From: Siminovitchia sediminis
GTDB lineage: Bacteria > Bacillota > Bacilli > Bacillales > Bacillaceae_C
Length of the DNA stretch: 64,000 bases
NCBI RefSeq assembly: GCF_042680885.1
Contig: NZ_JBHUEO010000026.1
Coordinates: 72,450-136,449 of the forward strand
Direction: 5' to 3'
This document shows, one piece after another, positions 51,224 through 61,057 of the stretch; the first letter of the stretch is position 1; each line of letters opens with the position of its first letter. A program made the position numbers and the translations under genes. The notes below the pieces were generated by a model, which did no database searches, was not told where the DNA came from, and saw nothing but the letters and a program-made list of their open reading frames with translations.

Positions 51224-54025
51224 ATGGCGGTTGAATATGTTGTTGTAGATGTTGAAACAACAGGGAACTCCTTTCAAAAGGGTGCAAAAATTATACAAAT
51301 CTCTGCAGTGGTTGTAAAACACGGCCGCATTGTGGACCAATTTACTTCTTTTATTAATCCGGGACATCCCATCCCGCCTTTTATAAAAGAGCTGACAGGC
51401 ATTTACGAAGATGATGTAGCCCAAGCTCCAAAATTCAGCGATCTGGCAGATGAAATTTTTCATTTGTTGGAGGGAGCTGTATTCGTCGCCCACAATGTAA
51501 AGTTTGACCGGAGTTTTATTGCGGGAGAGCTGAAAGAGGCGGGGTTTTCAAATCCTATTGTTCAAACATTGGATACAGTGGAATTGGCTAATATATTGCT
51601 GCCGGAAGCAGAAAGTTATAAGCTTGGGGAACTGTCCGATCAAATGGAATTGGAACACGACCATCCGCATCAGGCGGACAGTGATGCCCTTGCAACAGCA
51701 GAGCTGTTCATTCAACTGTTGGAGAAAACAAGAAAGCTTCCTCTTGCAACGCTTGAGATGTTGAAACAATTGGCAAAAAAGCTGAATAACAGCTTATTTT
51801 ACTTTTTTGATTCCATTTGGCAGGAAAAAAGTCGGGAATGGGAGCTTCTCCCGGACCATTTAGAACAGTTTCGCGGAATTGTGTTGAAGAAAAAAGAGCT
51901 TCCCGCTTTGGAAGCTCGTGTCCATCCTCCTGTTTATCCCAAGGGGAGACAGGAAAAATCCCGGCTTCTAGAACAATCTTTCGGCCAATTTGAAATGCGT
52001 TCAGGACAATTGGAAATGATGGATACGGTATACGAGTCCTTCACGTGTGACATTCATGCCGTGATCGAAGCGGGAACAGGGATTGGCAAATCCATCGGCT
52101 ATTTACTGCCAAGTGTTTACTTTGCAGCGGCAGCGCAAGAAAAAGTAATGATCAGCACCTATACCATTCAATTAGAGCATCAGCTTCTTGAAAAGGAAGT
52201 AAATATATTATCGAAAGCATTGCCTTTTTCCTTTCAGGCAGCTCTTATTAAAGGCAGAGAACATTATATCAATATGTTTAAATTTGAGCAGACTTTGAGG
52301 GAAAAGGAGTCTGCTTACGACGAAACGATCACAAAAATGAAAATTTTAATTTGGCTTTTGTATACAGAAACGGGCGATATTGCTGAATTGAATCTATCGA
52401 GCGGAGGTAAGCTTTTCTGCAAGAGAATTTGCAACGATCGTACCATGATTCAACAAAACGATCCTTGGTCATCGCGTGATTTTTATCTTCATTCGAGAAA
52501 ACTGGCTTCTCAGGCAGATATCATTATAACGAACCATGCCATGCTTGTTGCAGATATGGAACATGAAGGACTTCCTCCATGCGATCGGATTGTAATCGAT
52601 GAAGCCCATCATCTGGAAAAAGTTGTCCGGACAAAATTGGGACAAGTACTGGACTACAACAAAATTAAATTTTTGATCGGCAAGCTCGGGACTTCTGACA
52701 AGAAAAAACAGTTGTCCCGGTTGAATCATTGTATAAGTAGACTTGGAGAGCTTCCCGAGATCCATACGTTTTTGCTGGATCAGTATATTTCTGATCTTGA
52801 AGCAGAAACGGATGATTTATTCTCCATGCTCGGCCAATTAATCAAGAAAGGTAAATCCGGCCGTTCCAATAGCAAACGTCAAAAGTTAAGAATTACTGAT
52901 TCAGTTCGTACTTCAAGAAGCTGGTTCCATATTCAAGTATGCGCTGAACGTTTTCTGGATTTTCATAACCGGATTTCCAAGGGAATCCTTGAACGTCTGA
53001 AATTTATAAACAAACACCAGACCATGCTTCCTCCTTCAGATTTAGCGTTCATGGAGGAAATGACAACCTTTTGGAATCAATGGGAAAATATACAGCGTCA
53101 AATCGATCCTTTAATTTCTGGTTCTGACAGCAAAGAGGTGATTTGGCTTGAAAGTGACCAAACCTATTTGCCTATGCGAACGAGTGTCCATCGGCAGCCG
53201 TTACACATTGACTGGTTTCTTTCTGAACAGTTATTTGCCAAAAAGAAAAGTATTGTGTTGACGTCAGCCTCCCTGGCCGCTAATCAGTCATTCGCTTATT
53301 TCAACCGGGAAACAGGAATTGATTCATTTAACCGAATAGAAAAAGCCATTGATTCACCGTTTCCGTATGGGGAAAGGGTAAAAATGTTTATTCCAACGGA
53401 TTTGCCACAAATCAGTACGACCCCCATGACTGAGTTTGCTGAAATCATTTCTTGCCACTTAGCTGCGATCGCAGATGCGGCGGAAGGACGAATGCTTGTA
53501 TTGTTTACATCGTATGAGCTCCTCAAAACGACATATGAACTTCTGCAGGACAGCAATGCACTTGAAGATTTTCTCCTGCTCGCAGACGGAGTATCATCAG
53601 GAAGCAGGAACCGGCTCGTGAAAAGTTTTCAGCAATTTAAAAAAGCGATTCTTTTTGGATCCGGCAGCTTTTGGGAAGGAATTGACATTCCCGGAGACGA
53701 TCTATCCTGCCTGGTCGTCGTCAGGCTCCCTTTTTCTCCAATTGATGAACCTCTCACAGCAGCCAAAATGGATGCTGTCAAATCCAGTGGAAGAAATCCA
53801 TTTTCAGCCTATTCACTGCCTGAAGCAATTATTCAATTTAAACAGGGGTTTGGACGACTTATCCGGAAACAAACAGACCGCGGTGTCTTTTTTGTTTTTG
53901 ACCAACGGATCCTTACGTCTGCTTACGGAAGGGCTTTTATCCGGTCCATCCCGCCTGTCCAATATGAAAAAGGGCCGATAGAGCAATTGATTCCTTCAGT
54001 TGAAAACTGGCTGGAGAAAAAGTAA
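51224..54025 (+). CDS. dinG: DinG family helicase with N-terminal 3'-5' exonuclease domain
   Basis: This 933-residue protein has a DEDD exonuclease domain (about 1–170; motifs VVDVETTGN, HNVKFDRSF and HQADSDALA) fused to an XPD/DinG-type helicase, with Walker A EAGTGIGKSIGYLLP and DEAH box IDEAHHLEK. The helicase lacks an obvious four-cysteine iron-sulfur set in the usual place, as in other Firmicutes DinG. It acts in DNA repair or RNA turnover; the precise role is unsettled. I chose ATG 51224 after AAAGGTGTGAA. Confidence 0.94.
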   Translation: MAVEYVVVDVETTGNSFQKGAKIIQISAVVVKHGRIVDQFTSFINPGHPIPPFIKELTGIYEDDVAQAPKFSDLADEIFHLLEGAVFVAHNVKFDRSFIAGELKEAGFSNPIVQTLDTVELANILLPEAESYKLGELSDQMELEHDHPHQADSDALATAELFIQLLEKTRKLPLATLEMLKQLAKKLNNSLFYFFDSIWQEKSREWELLPDHLEQFRGIVLKKKELPALEARVHPPVYPKGRQEKSRLLEQSFGQFEMRSGQLEMMDTVYESFTCDIHAVIEAGTGIGKSIGYLLPSVYFAAAAQEKVMISTYTIQLEHQLLEKEVNILSKALPFSFQAALIKGREHYINMFKFEQTLREKESAYDETITKMKILIWLLYTETGDIAELNLSSGGKLFCKRICNDRTMIQQNDPWSSRDFYLHSRKLASQADIIITNHAMLVADMEHEGLPPCDRIVIDEAHHLEKVVRTKLGQVLDYNKIKFLIGKLGTSDKKKQLSRLNHCISRLGELPEIHTFLLDQYISDLEAETDDLFSMLGQLIKKGKSGRSNSKRQKLRITDSVRTSRSWFHIQVCAERFLDFHNRISKGILERLKFINKHQTMLPPSDLAFMEEMTTFWNQWENIQRQIDPLISGSDSKEVIWLESDQTYLPMRTSVHRQPLHIDWFLSEQLFAKKKSIVLTSASLAANQSFAYFNRETGIDSFNRIEKAIDSPFPYGERVKMFIPTDLPQISTTPMTEFAEIISCHLAAIADAAEGRMLVLFTSYELLKTTYELLQDSNALEDFLLLADGVSSGSRNRLVKSFQQFKKAILFGSGSFWEGIDIPGDDLSCLVVVRLPFSPIDEPLTAAKMDAVKSSGRNPFSAYSLPEAIIQFKQGFGRLIRKQTDRGVFFVFDQRILTSAYGRAFIRSIPPVQYEKGPIEQLIPSVENWLEKK

Positions 54026-54067
54026 AACGCCGCGCAAGCGACGTTTACAATGTGGACTAGATTTTTT

Positions 54068-54096
54068 TTAACTCGACGGCTTCATCGTGGTATAAT
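54068..54096 (+). promoter_or_regulatory. candidate sigma-A promoter before ypmB
   Basis: TTAACT and TATAAT are separated by 17 bp, with an extended -10 TG at 54088–54089. It lies about 130 bp before ypmB; the small gene ypmA found here in B. subtilis is not seen. Confidence 0.45.
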
Positions 54097-54228
54097 GATG
54101 AAGATATACCGTGTTGTTTAATTATATTGTGGCAAAAATACAGCCGGATATAAGTAACAAAAATTGTGTATTGAGGAATAGGTACTCAAAGAAATCCGGA
54201 GATTTGCTGCAGTTATGAGGGATGTAAC

Positions 54229-54705
54229 ATGAATAAGTGGCTCATCATCATTTTGACCTGCATCGTCACTGCTGCAGGAATGGGCGGTTGTGTTTACAGC
54301 AAAGCAATGGAGCCGTTGAAAAAACCTCGGGAAATTGCTGAAGATCGGCTCAAAGAGGAAGCTGATATTCACCAGGTAGATGAATTTTATATATACAACG
54401 GATCCGAAACATACTATACGGCAGTAGGGAAAAATCGTGAAGGACAAAAAGTGGCTGCCTGGATTCCAGCCAGCCAAAAAGACAAGATCCTGGTGAAAAA
54501 TATGTCTGACGGTGTGTCTGAAAAGGCCGCTGTTGAAAAGTTATTGAGTGAAAAAAAACCAAAAGAACTGCTTGGTGTCCGATTGGGAATGGAAAAGAAC
54601 CTCCCTATATGGGAATTGACTTATTTGGATGAAAACTCACGCCTAAATTATTATTATGTTCACTTCGACACCGGCAAATGGTGGAGAAAAATTGAAAATT
54701 TATAA
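54229..54705 (+). CDS. ypmB: YpmB family PepSY-like membrane protein (DUF5590)
   Basis: This 158-residue protein has one N-terminal membrane segment (about 4–22) and an extracytoplasmic domain with two PepSY-like repeats, ending HFDTGKWWRKIENL. A Cys in GMGGCVY could be lipidated but the context is not a clear lipobox. The ATG follows GAGGGATGT. It precedes aspB, as in B. subtilis. Function unknown. Confidence 0.87.
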   Translation: MNKWLIIILTCIVTAAGMGGCVYSKAMEPLKKPREIAEDRLKEEADIHQVDEFYIYNGSETYYTAVGKNREGQKVAAWIPASQKDKILVKNMSDGVSEKAAVEKLLSEKKPKELLGVRLGMEKNLPIWELTYLDENSRLNYYYVHFDTGKWWRKIENL

Positions 54706-54724
54706 AGGAAGCAGGGACAGATTG

Positions 54725-55912
54725 ATGATTGAATTATCAAATCGTGTATCCAAAGTCACACCATCTTCAACACTGGCCATAACAGCAAAAGCAAAAGAAC
54801 TTAAAGCAGAAGGACTCGACGTAATCGGGTTGGGGGCAGGAGAGCCTGACTTTAATACTCCCGAAAATATCATTCAGGCTGCATGCAGCTCCATGGAAGA
54901 AGGCCACACGAAATATACAGCTACCGCTGGGCTGCCTGAATTGAAACAAGCCATCATCGGTAAATTTCAAAGAGACCAGGGACTCGATTACAAAGCTTCG
55001 GAAATCATTGTGACCAATGGTGCAAAACATGCACTCTATACCCTATTTCAGGTTATTTTGAATGACGGTGATGAAGTAATTATTCCAACTCCTTACTGGG
55101 TCAGCTATCCGGAACAGGTTAAATTGGCAGGCGGCCAGCCCGTATTTATTAATGGTGAAGAATCCAACCACTTTAAGATTACTGGAAAACAGCTGGAAGA
55201 AGCGATCACATCAAAAACTAAAGCTGTGATTATCAACTCTCCGAGTAATCCGACAGGAATGATTTATTCCAAGGCAGAATTAGCGGAGATCGGAAAAGTC
55301 TGTAAGTTACATAATGTGCTGATCATCTCTGATGAAATATATGAAAAGCTGTTATATGACGGAAACGAACATGTATCCATTGCTCAATTGTCTCCTGAGT
55401 TAAAAAATTTGACAGTCATTATCAACGGTGTATCAAAATCTCACTCCATGACGGGGTGGAGGATCGGATATGCGGCCGGAAATGAAAAAATCATTAAGGC
55501 AATGGCCGATGTTGCCAGCCACTCGACATCCAATCCGACGACATCATCTCAATATGGGGCGATAGAAGCCTATAATGGTACACAGGAACCGGTAGAAGAG
55601 ATGAGAGCTGCTTTTGAAAAAAGAATGAATACCGCTTTCGAGAAATTAAATCAAATACCGGGTGTTACATGTTTAAAGCCACAAGGAGCATTTTATTTTT
55701 TCCCGAATGTAAGTAAAGCCGCTGAAATGTCCGGTTTTCATCATGTAGACCACTTTGTGGAAGCACTTCTGGAAGAGGCGCTGGTAGCAGTAGTCCCCGG
55801 CTCAGGTTTTGGTTCTCCCGAAAATATCAGATTGTCTTATGCCACATCTTTGGATTTACTGGAAGAAGCTATTGGAAGAATCCATGCTTTTGTTGAAAGC
55901 AAAAGTAAATAG
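54725..55912 (+). CDS. aspB: aspartate aminotransferase AspB
   Basis: This 395-residue class I PLP-dependent aminotransferase interconverts aspartate and oxaloacetate. It has LGAGEPDFNTP near the N-terminus, PTPYWVSYPEQV, and SPSNPTG. The PLP-binding Lys lies in GVSKSHSMTGWRIGY, and the final RLSYATSLDLLEEAI carries the carboxylate-binding Arg. TTG 54722 is an alternative start. In B. subtilis asnS follows; it is missing here. Confidence 0.95.
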   Translation: MIELSNRVSKVTPSSTLAITAKAKELKAEGLDVIGLGAGEPDFNTPENIIQAACSSMEEGHTKYTATAGLPELKQAIIGKFQRDQGLDYKASEIIVTNGAKHALYTLFQVILNDGDEVIIPTPYWVSYPEQVKLAGGQPVFINGEESNHFKITGKQLEEAITSKTKAVIINSPSNPTGMIYSKAELAEIGKVCKLHNVLIISDEIYEKLLYDGNEHVSIAQLSPELKNLTVIINGVSKSHSMTGWRIGYAAGNEKIIKAMADVASHSTSNPTTSSQYGAIEAYNGTQEPVEEMRAAFEKRMNTAFEKLNQIPGVTCLKPQGAFYFFPNVSKAAEMSGFHHVDHFVEALLEEALVAVVPGSGFGSPENIRLSYATSLDLLEEAIGRIHAFVESKSK

Positions 55913-55924
55913 TATCAGTTTTTT

Positions 55925-55955
55925 GAGCCACGTGCGAATTTGTGCGTGGCTTTTC
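55925..55955 (+). terminator. intrinsic terminator after aspB
   Basis: AGCCACG pairs with CGTGGCT, with inner GC pairing, followed by four T residues. Confidence 0.75.
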
Positions 55956-56010
55956 CATCGAAGGACAAGACGGCGGATTCCACGCCGTTCATATAAATGA
56001 GGTGCTGATT

Positions 56011-56712
56011 ATGGATAAAAAGTTAGTTGTGTCTTGGATGGAAGCGGGCATGGTTCAAGTGCCAAATCTTTTGTTGAGCAAATATAAGCAGATGGGTTTA
56101 GATGAAAAGGACCTCATGTTATTGTTAAATATTATGTCTTTTATTCAGTCCGGCAAAGAATTTCCGACTCCGGAGGAATTAGCGGAAAGAATGACCATAA
56201 GCAGTACGGAATGTTCCGGGATATTGAGAAAACTTATTCAGAAACAGGTACTGTCAATTGAAGACGGCGTTACCGGGGATGGTATTCATTTTGAAAAGTA
56301 TTCGCTGACGCCTCTATGGGAGAGACTTGCAGATGAATTGTCTCTTGAGAAAAAGGTGAAGAAAATCCAGCAGACACTGCAGGATGAGAATGATTTATAT
56401 ACCGTTTTTGAACAGGAATTTGGGAGGCCGCTTTCCCCCATGGAATGCGAAAATCTCGCCATGTGGCTGGATGATGATGGACAGGATCCGGTTATTATCA
56501 AGGCTGCATTAAGAGAGGCCGTCCTGGCGGGTAAATTAAGTTTTCGTTACATTGACCGTATTTTATTCAATTGGAAACGTAATGGGGTGCGAACTGTTGA
56601 GCAAGCACGGAAGCACGGGATTCAGTTCAGGCAAAAATCACATCATCCCGACCGTAAGACAGCAGAATCACCTTCAAAAACAATTCCGTTCTATAATTGG
56701 CTTGAACCGTAA
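56011..56712 (+). CDS. dnaD: DNA replication initiation protein DnaD
   Basis: This 233-residue protein helps DnaA remodel the origin and load the helicase together with DnaB and DnaI. An N-terminal winged-helix domain (about 1–110, VPNLLLSKYKQMGLDEKDLM) is followed by the DnaD/DnaB C-terminal domain (about 130–205, with YIDRILFNWKRNGVRTVEQA). It ends IPFYNWLEP, as in B. subtilis. ATG 56011 follows GAGGTG; the longer upstream reading has no ribosome binding site and crosses a terminator. Confidence 0.95.
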   Translation: MDKKLVVSWMEAGMVQVPNLLLSKYKQMGLDEKDLMLLLNIMSFIQSGKEFPTPEELAERMTISSTECSGILRKLIQKQVLSIEDGVTGDGIHFEKYSLTPLWERLADELSLEKKVKKIQQTLQDENDLYTVFEQEFGRPLSPMECENLAMWLDDDGQDPVIIKAALREAVLAGKLSFRYIDRILFNWKRNGVRTVEQARKHGIQFRQKSHHPDRKTAESPSKTIPFYNWLEP

Positions 56713-56746
56713 ACCCTGACTTAAAAATATGATCGAGGTGAGAGGG

Positions 56747-57412
56747 ATGCTTAACAAACAGGAAGTCCGATACTGCATTGATACAATGGGAGAGATGTTT
56801 CCGGATGCTGAGTGCGAACTGAATCATTCCAATCCCTTCGAACTGGTAATAGCTGTATTGTTATCTGCCCAATGTACAGATGTGTTAGTGAACAAGGTAA
56901 CCCAATCTCTTTTTAAAAAATATAAGAAACCGCATGATTATTTAAAAGTACCCGTAGAAGAGCTTCAGCAAGATATCCGATCCATTGGTCTTTATCGAAA
57001 TAAGGCCACAAACATACAGAAGCTATGCCGGATGCTGCTGGAAGAATACGGAGGGGAAGTACCGTCAGATCGGGATGAACTTGTGAAACTTCCGGGTGTA
57101 GGCCGGAAAACGGCAAATGTAGTCGTCTCTGTTGCCTTTGGTGTCCCGGCGATTGCCGTCGACACTCATGTGGAAAGAGTCAGTAAAAGACTGGGCTTTT
57201 GCCGGTGGAAAGACAGTGTTTTAGAGGTTGAGAAGACGTTGATGCGAAAAATACCAAAAGAGCTGTGGTCGATTAGCCATCATCGGATGATTTTTTTTGG
57301 CAGATATCACTGCAAAGCTCTAAATCCCCAATGTCCTGAATGCCCGTTATTGGATCTGTGCAGGGAAGGAAAGAAACGAATGAAAAAGAGAAGCGCCATC
57401 TCAGCAAAATAA
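56747..57412 (+). CDS. nth: endonuclease III
   Basis: This 221-residue DNA glycosylase/AP lyase removes oxidised pyrimidines. The helix-hairpin-helix LPGVGRKTANVV contains the catalytic Lys, and VDTHVERVSKRLG the catalytic Asp. The C-terminal 4Fe-4S loop has the pattern CX6CX2CX5C in HCKALNPQCPECPLLDLC. ATG 56747 follows GAGGTGAGAGGG. It follows dnaD by 34 bp. Confidence 0.96.
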   Translation: MLNKQEVRYCIDTMGEMFPDAECELNHSNPFELVIAVLLSAQCTDVLVNKVTQSLFKKYKKPHDYLKVPVEELQQDIRSIGLYRNKATNIQKLCRMLLEEYGGEVPSDRDELVKLPGVGRKTANVVVSVAFGVPAIAVDTHVERVSKRLGFCRWKDSVLEVEKTLMRKIPKELWSISHHRMIFFGRYHCKALNPQCPECPLLDLCREGKKRMKKRSAISAK

Positions 57413-57483
57413 AGAACGGAAGTTCTGAGGTTGAACAAAAGATCAATTTTTATGACGAATGAATTTATAAAAGTTCATAGTAT

Positions 57484-57544
57484 GGAAAATCCGAACTGAT
57501 TTCATTTCTCCTGGAAGAAATGTGAATCAAAGTTCGGATTTTCC
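57484..57544 (+). terminator. long hairpin between nth and ponA
   Basis: GGAAAATCCGAACT (57484–57497) and AGTTCGGATTTTCC (57531–57544) are perfect 14-bp inverted copies. The interior pairs further through CATTTCT and AGAAATG. The right arm carries only four T residues, so it may be a terminator for nth or a two-sided structural element. Confidence 0.65.
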
Positions 57545-57596
57545 TTTACTTGAATTGTTTGGTCCCTGGAAAAATGAATCATAAGAACACATTCAT

Positions 57597-57649
57597 AAAA
57601 AAAGAGGGTGCCGCTAAAGCCATTTTAATGGCTCTATCCGCACTCTCTG
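57597..57649 (-). terminator. intrinsic terminator after ponA
   Basis: Read on the minus strand, AGAGAGTGCGG… pairs with …GCACCCTCT, with inner AGCCATT/AATGGCT pairing, and is followed by seven T residues. Confidence 0.88.
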
Positions 57650-57666
57650 TTAAAGCCGGCAACTGC

Positions 57667-60303
57667 CTATTCACTATTTTCCCTTCTGGCATCTGCCGGT
57701 GCATCAGGTGCTGTATCTTCTTCGTTGTTGTTATTTTGACCATTTCCGGGAACCGCAGGATTTTCGGGGTTCTCTCCAGCGCCGGGTCTATTGCCGTTTG
57801 GATTAGGCTGCTGTTCATTGTTTTGCGGATTACCGTTTCCGTTCCCTTGCTCCTGATCCTGCTCTTGATTATCGGGGTCACTTTCCTGTTCATCTTCAGG
57901 ATTTTCTTCTGAATCCTGATTTTCTTCCTCTGTTTCTTCCTCTTCATCTTCAGGAACGGTTACACTCGCTGTAGCAGGTTCACTTTTTTGTGATTCTGAT
58001 ACAGCAGTGACTTGAATTCCATAAGTTGATCCAGGTTCCGGGTTCTCAATGGTGTAGCTTGTATCCGAAGTTGACCCTACATTTTCTTTCTTTCCTTCCC
58101 CAAGATCGACTGTTACCTCAAAGGTCAGATCTCTTTCTTCCATATCCGGGTGGCTCCATGAAAAGACAACCTGATTTAACTCTTCGTTGTATTCACCCGT
58201 TACAGAAGGTGCATCAAATGAATCGTATGCTTCGGAGACTTCTGTCGGTTCGGTTCCTGCAACAAACAGCTCATAAACAATTTGATCTTCAGGTGTAAAT
58301 TTACTTGGTTTTTTAGCAGGGTTTGAACCTTTTTCTACTGCTGCTCTAACAACGCTTTTCGGCATTGTGAAATCAGGAGTTTCCACATTGGCCGATACGG
58401 TTGTCATCAGGCTTTTGAACAAATGCTGAGCAATGGTCAAGTCTTTAGGCAGGATCGGGTTCTTTCGCTCCTCATAACCGGTCCATACTGCAATAGAATA
58501 GTTGGTCGTATAACCGGCAAACCACGAGTCGGGTGAACTTCCCGCTGGTATATTATATTTCGTCATTTCCTCGGAAGTATAATTGGTTGTCCCTGTTTTT
58601 CCGGCTACTGGAAGGCCGGGTATCGCTGCTGCCCTGCCGGTTGCACCAGCTCTCCCGGACAGAACATCTTTAAGCATATCTGACACCATATATGCAGTTG
58701 AATCTTTCATGGCCACTTCAGGTTCCACGTCATTTTTAATTTCAGTTTCGCCATCCATCAGTACGATTTTTTTGACTGTATGAGGCTTATTATAAATACC
58801 GTTATTTCCAAAAGCCGCAAAGGCACCTGCCAGTGTCAATGGAGAAGGATGCTGTTCTCCGCCTCCAATCGAATCAGACTCAACAATTTCAGGGTCTTCC
58901 AGTCCAAGTCTTTGAGCAAATTGTTTTGCATTATCCGCACCTACTTCGTGGAAAGCTTTTAATGCCGGTATATTTCTTGACCTGTATAAGGCTTCTCTTA
59001 TAGACATCTGTCCTAAATGAGACCTGTCAAAGTTATTAATAGGCGTGCCATTTTGATACGTGTATGGCTCGTCCACAATCTGTTCATAGGTAGACCAATT
59101 TAAATACTCAATTGCCGGACCATAGTCAAAGATCGGCTTGACCGTAGAACCCGGAGTTTTATCCTGAAGTTGCGTAGCAAAGTTCCGTCCGCGCTTGACG
59201 TCCTGATTCCTATTTCCGCCGATTGCTCTGACTTCCCCGGTTTTGGTTTCCAGCAATACAATTCCTGCCTGGAATTTTTCATCGGGATATTGAACAATCT
59301 CATTTGTATAGAGCATTTTTTCAGTATGCTCTTGTGCATCCGGATCAAGAGTAGTATAAATTTTGAGTCCATCTGCAAAAACATTATAGTCGCCCATTTC
59401 TTCGACTTCTCTAATGACTTGATCTACAAATGAGTCATATTTATAGGTGTCTTTTTGGTTTTCCTCTTCGGGAACCAAAGTGTCTGCAACAGATTTTTCT
59501 TGCGCTTCCTCCATTTGTTCCTTACTGATTTTTCCGTGTTGATGCATGAGAGACAAAACGATGTTCTTCCTTTTATCGGCTTTGTCAATATGTTCATAAG
59601 GATTATAGTTATTTGGGCTTTGGGGAAGGCCTGCCAAAAATGCCGCTTCCTGCAGTTCCAGTTCATCCAGGGTTTTATCAAAATAATACTTTGCCGCTGT
59701 TTCAATACCATGAATGCCATTGGAATAATAAATTTTATTGACATACATTTCAAAGATCTCGTCTTTGGTGAAGTTATTTTCCAGCTGTATAGCCAGCCAA
59801 GCTTCCTGGGCTTTCCTCTTTAGTGTTTTTTCATCCGAAAGGAAGGAACGTTTGACTACCTGCTGAGTTAGTGTGGAGCCTCCCTCTGAACCAAAGCCGC
59901 GTGAGAAGTTGGCTAACACTGCGCCAGCCAGCCGCTTAAAATCCAGACCATGGTGATCGTAAAATCGGACATCCTCGGTAGCGAGAACAGCATCTTTCAC
60001 CAGCTGGGGGATGTCATCGATTTCAACATAATCACGGCGTTCTGCACCTAATGTCGTAAAGACCTCACCGTTCCTATCCAACAGTTGTGAAGCCACCGGA
60101 TCAACAAGGAGCTGCTTATCCAGTTCAGGCGTATCTTTTACATACCATGCAAATGTACCTGCACCAACTGCCAATCCTGCCAGCATTAATATCAATAAAA
60201 TAACTAATATCTTTTTAAACAGACTTTTTTTCCCTTTTTGATTCTTTTTTCGGGATCCTTTATTCTGGCGTCTCGCTGTTCGCGATTGATAATTATCTCC
60301 CAT
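57667..60303 (-). CDS. ponA: penicillin-binding protein 1 (class A, PonA)
   Basis: This 878-residue bifunctional peptidoglycan synthase is anchored by one helix (about 30–54). The GT51 glycosyltransferase domain has the catalytic Glu110 in ATEDVRFYDHHG and GGSTLTQQVVK. The transpeptidase domain has Ser386 in STVK, SRN (442–444) and KTGTT (569–573). A fibronectin III-like domain (about 695–770) and a long acidic, then Asn/Pro/Gly-rich tail follow. ATG 60303 follows GAGGATT. It is paired with recU, as in B. subtilis. Confidence 0.97.
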   Translation of the reverse strand: MGDNYQSRTARRQNKGSRKKNQKGKKSLFKKILVILLILMLAGLAVGAGTFAWYVKDTPELDKQLLVDPVASQLLDRNGEVFTTLGAERRDYVEIDDIPQLVKDAVLATEDVRFYDHHGLDFKRLAGAVLANFSRGFGSEGGSTLTQQVVKRSFLSDEKTLKRKAQEAWLAIQLENNFTKDEIFEMYVNKIYYSNGIHGIETAAKYYFDKTLDELELQEAAFLAGLPQSPNNYNPYEHIDKADKRKNIVLSLMHQHGKISKEQMEEAQEKSVADTLVPEEENQKDTYKYDSFVDQVIREVEEMGDYNVFADGLKIYTTLDPDAQEHTEKMLYTNEIVQYPDEKFQAGIVLLETKTGEVRAIGGNRNQDVKRGRNFATQLQDKTPGSTVKPIFDYGPAIEYLNWSTYEQIVDEPYTYQNGTPINNFDRSHLGQMSIREALYRSRNIPALKAFHEVGADNAKQFAQRLGLEDPEIVESDSIGGGEQHPSPLTLAGAFAAFGNNGIYNKPHTVKKIVLMDGETEIKNDVEPEVAMKDSTAYMVSDMLKDVLSGRAGATGRAAAIPGLPVAGKTGTTNYTSEEMTKYNIPAGSSPDSWFAGYTTNYSIAVWTGYEERKNPILPKDLTIAQHLFKSLMTTVSANVETPDFTMPKSVVRAAVEKGSNPAKKPSKFTPEDQIVYELFVAGTEPTEVSEAYDSFDAPSVTGEYNEELNQVVFSWSHPDMEERDLTFEVTVDLGEGKKENVGSTSDTSYTIENPEPGSTYGIQVTAVSESQKSEPATASVTVPEDEEEETEEENQDSEENPEDEQESDPDNQEQDQEQGNGNGNPQNNEQQPNPNGNRPGAGENPENPAVPGNGQNNNNEEDTAPDAPADARRENSE

Positions 60304-60339
60304 AAAAAATCCTCACTTTCCATATGGCATATATCATTG

Positions 60340-60951
60340 TCAAAATGAATATAAAGTCCGGATAATTTTTAAATAATCAATTCTGGGGGCCCATCCTAAT
60401 TCAATTGGATGTCCGTGGGTTTCGATCTCTTGCTTAGTAATCGATTTCCGTCCGCCTCTTTTCATGCGGTCCCAAAATTGAAATAAATATTCTGCTTCGA
60501 GCAAAAAAATCTCTTCAGATTGGGAAAATCGGATAATCACAAAAGCAATCCCCTTGTGCTTAATAATTTGTTTCATATGATCAATTTGGTGATCATGGAT
60601 ATTTTTCAAAGGAAAGGACGTAGGGCTTTTTGTCTCTTTTGCTTCAAAATCGATATATTTGCCATTGCAGATCCCGTTGTAATCTGTAGTAGATGCCTGC
60701 CTAAAATAGGCCTCTTTAATCACAGCAGTACTTCTTTTGGGATAATCAACATGTACTATCTGGACAGGTGTAGGTTTTTTGTGAATCACCGCCAGTCCTT
60801 TTTCCAGGTAGTAGGCATTTGTTTCATTTAAATCATCTTCCAGTGTCATACCTCTGTTGCTGTAACTGATTTTGTTTCCGGGTGATGAATCCTCCGTATT
60901 TCCTCGGTAACGGGGGACATACTTTCGGCCTGAGGGATAATGAAAGTCCAT
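60340..60951 (-). CDS. recU: Holliday junction resolvase RecU
   Basis: This 203-residue nuclease resolves Holliday junctions and works in chromosome segregation. The nuclease core has GMTLEDDLNETNAYYL, DYNGICNGKYIDFEAKETKS (acidic residues and Lys of the PD-(D/E)xK site) and HDHQIDHMKQI. It is the first gene of the recU-ponA operon, 36 bp before ponA, and diverges from yppC. Confidence 0.96.
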   Translation of the reverse strand: MDFHYPSGRKYVPRYRGNTEDSSPGNKISYSNRGMTLEDDLNETNAYYLEKGLAVIHKKPTPVQIVHVDYPKRSTAVIKEAYFRQASTTDYNGICNGKYIDFEAKETKSPTSFPLKNIHDHQIDHMKQIIKHKGIAFVIIRFSQSEEIFLLEAEYLFQFWDRMKRGGRKSITKQEIETHGHPIELGWAPRIDYLKIIRTLYSF

Positions 60952-61057
60952 AATATATCCTCCTTATCCGTCTAAATCTAAATTATATCACAGGCAATGA
61001 ATAAAAATATGAAACTTTTGTGCATATTAAGAGGAAAATGATTGGGAGCAAAGGGAC

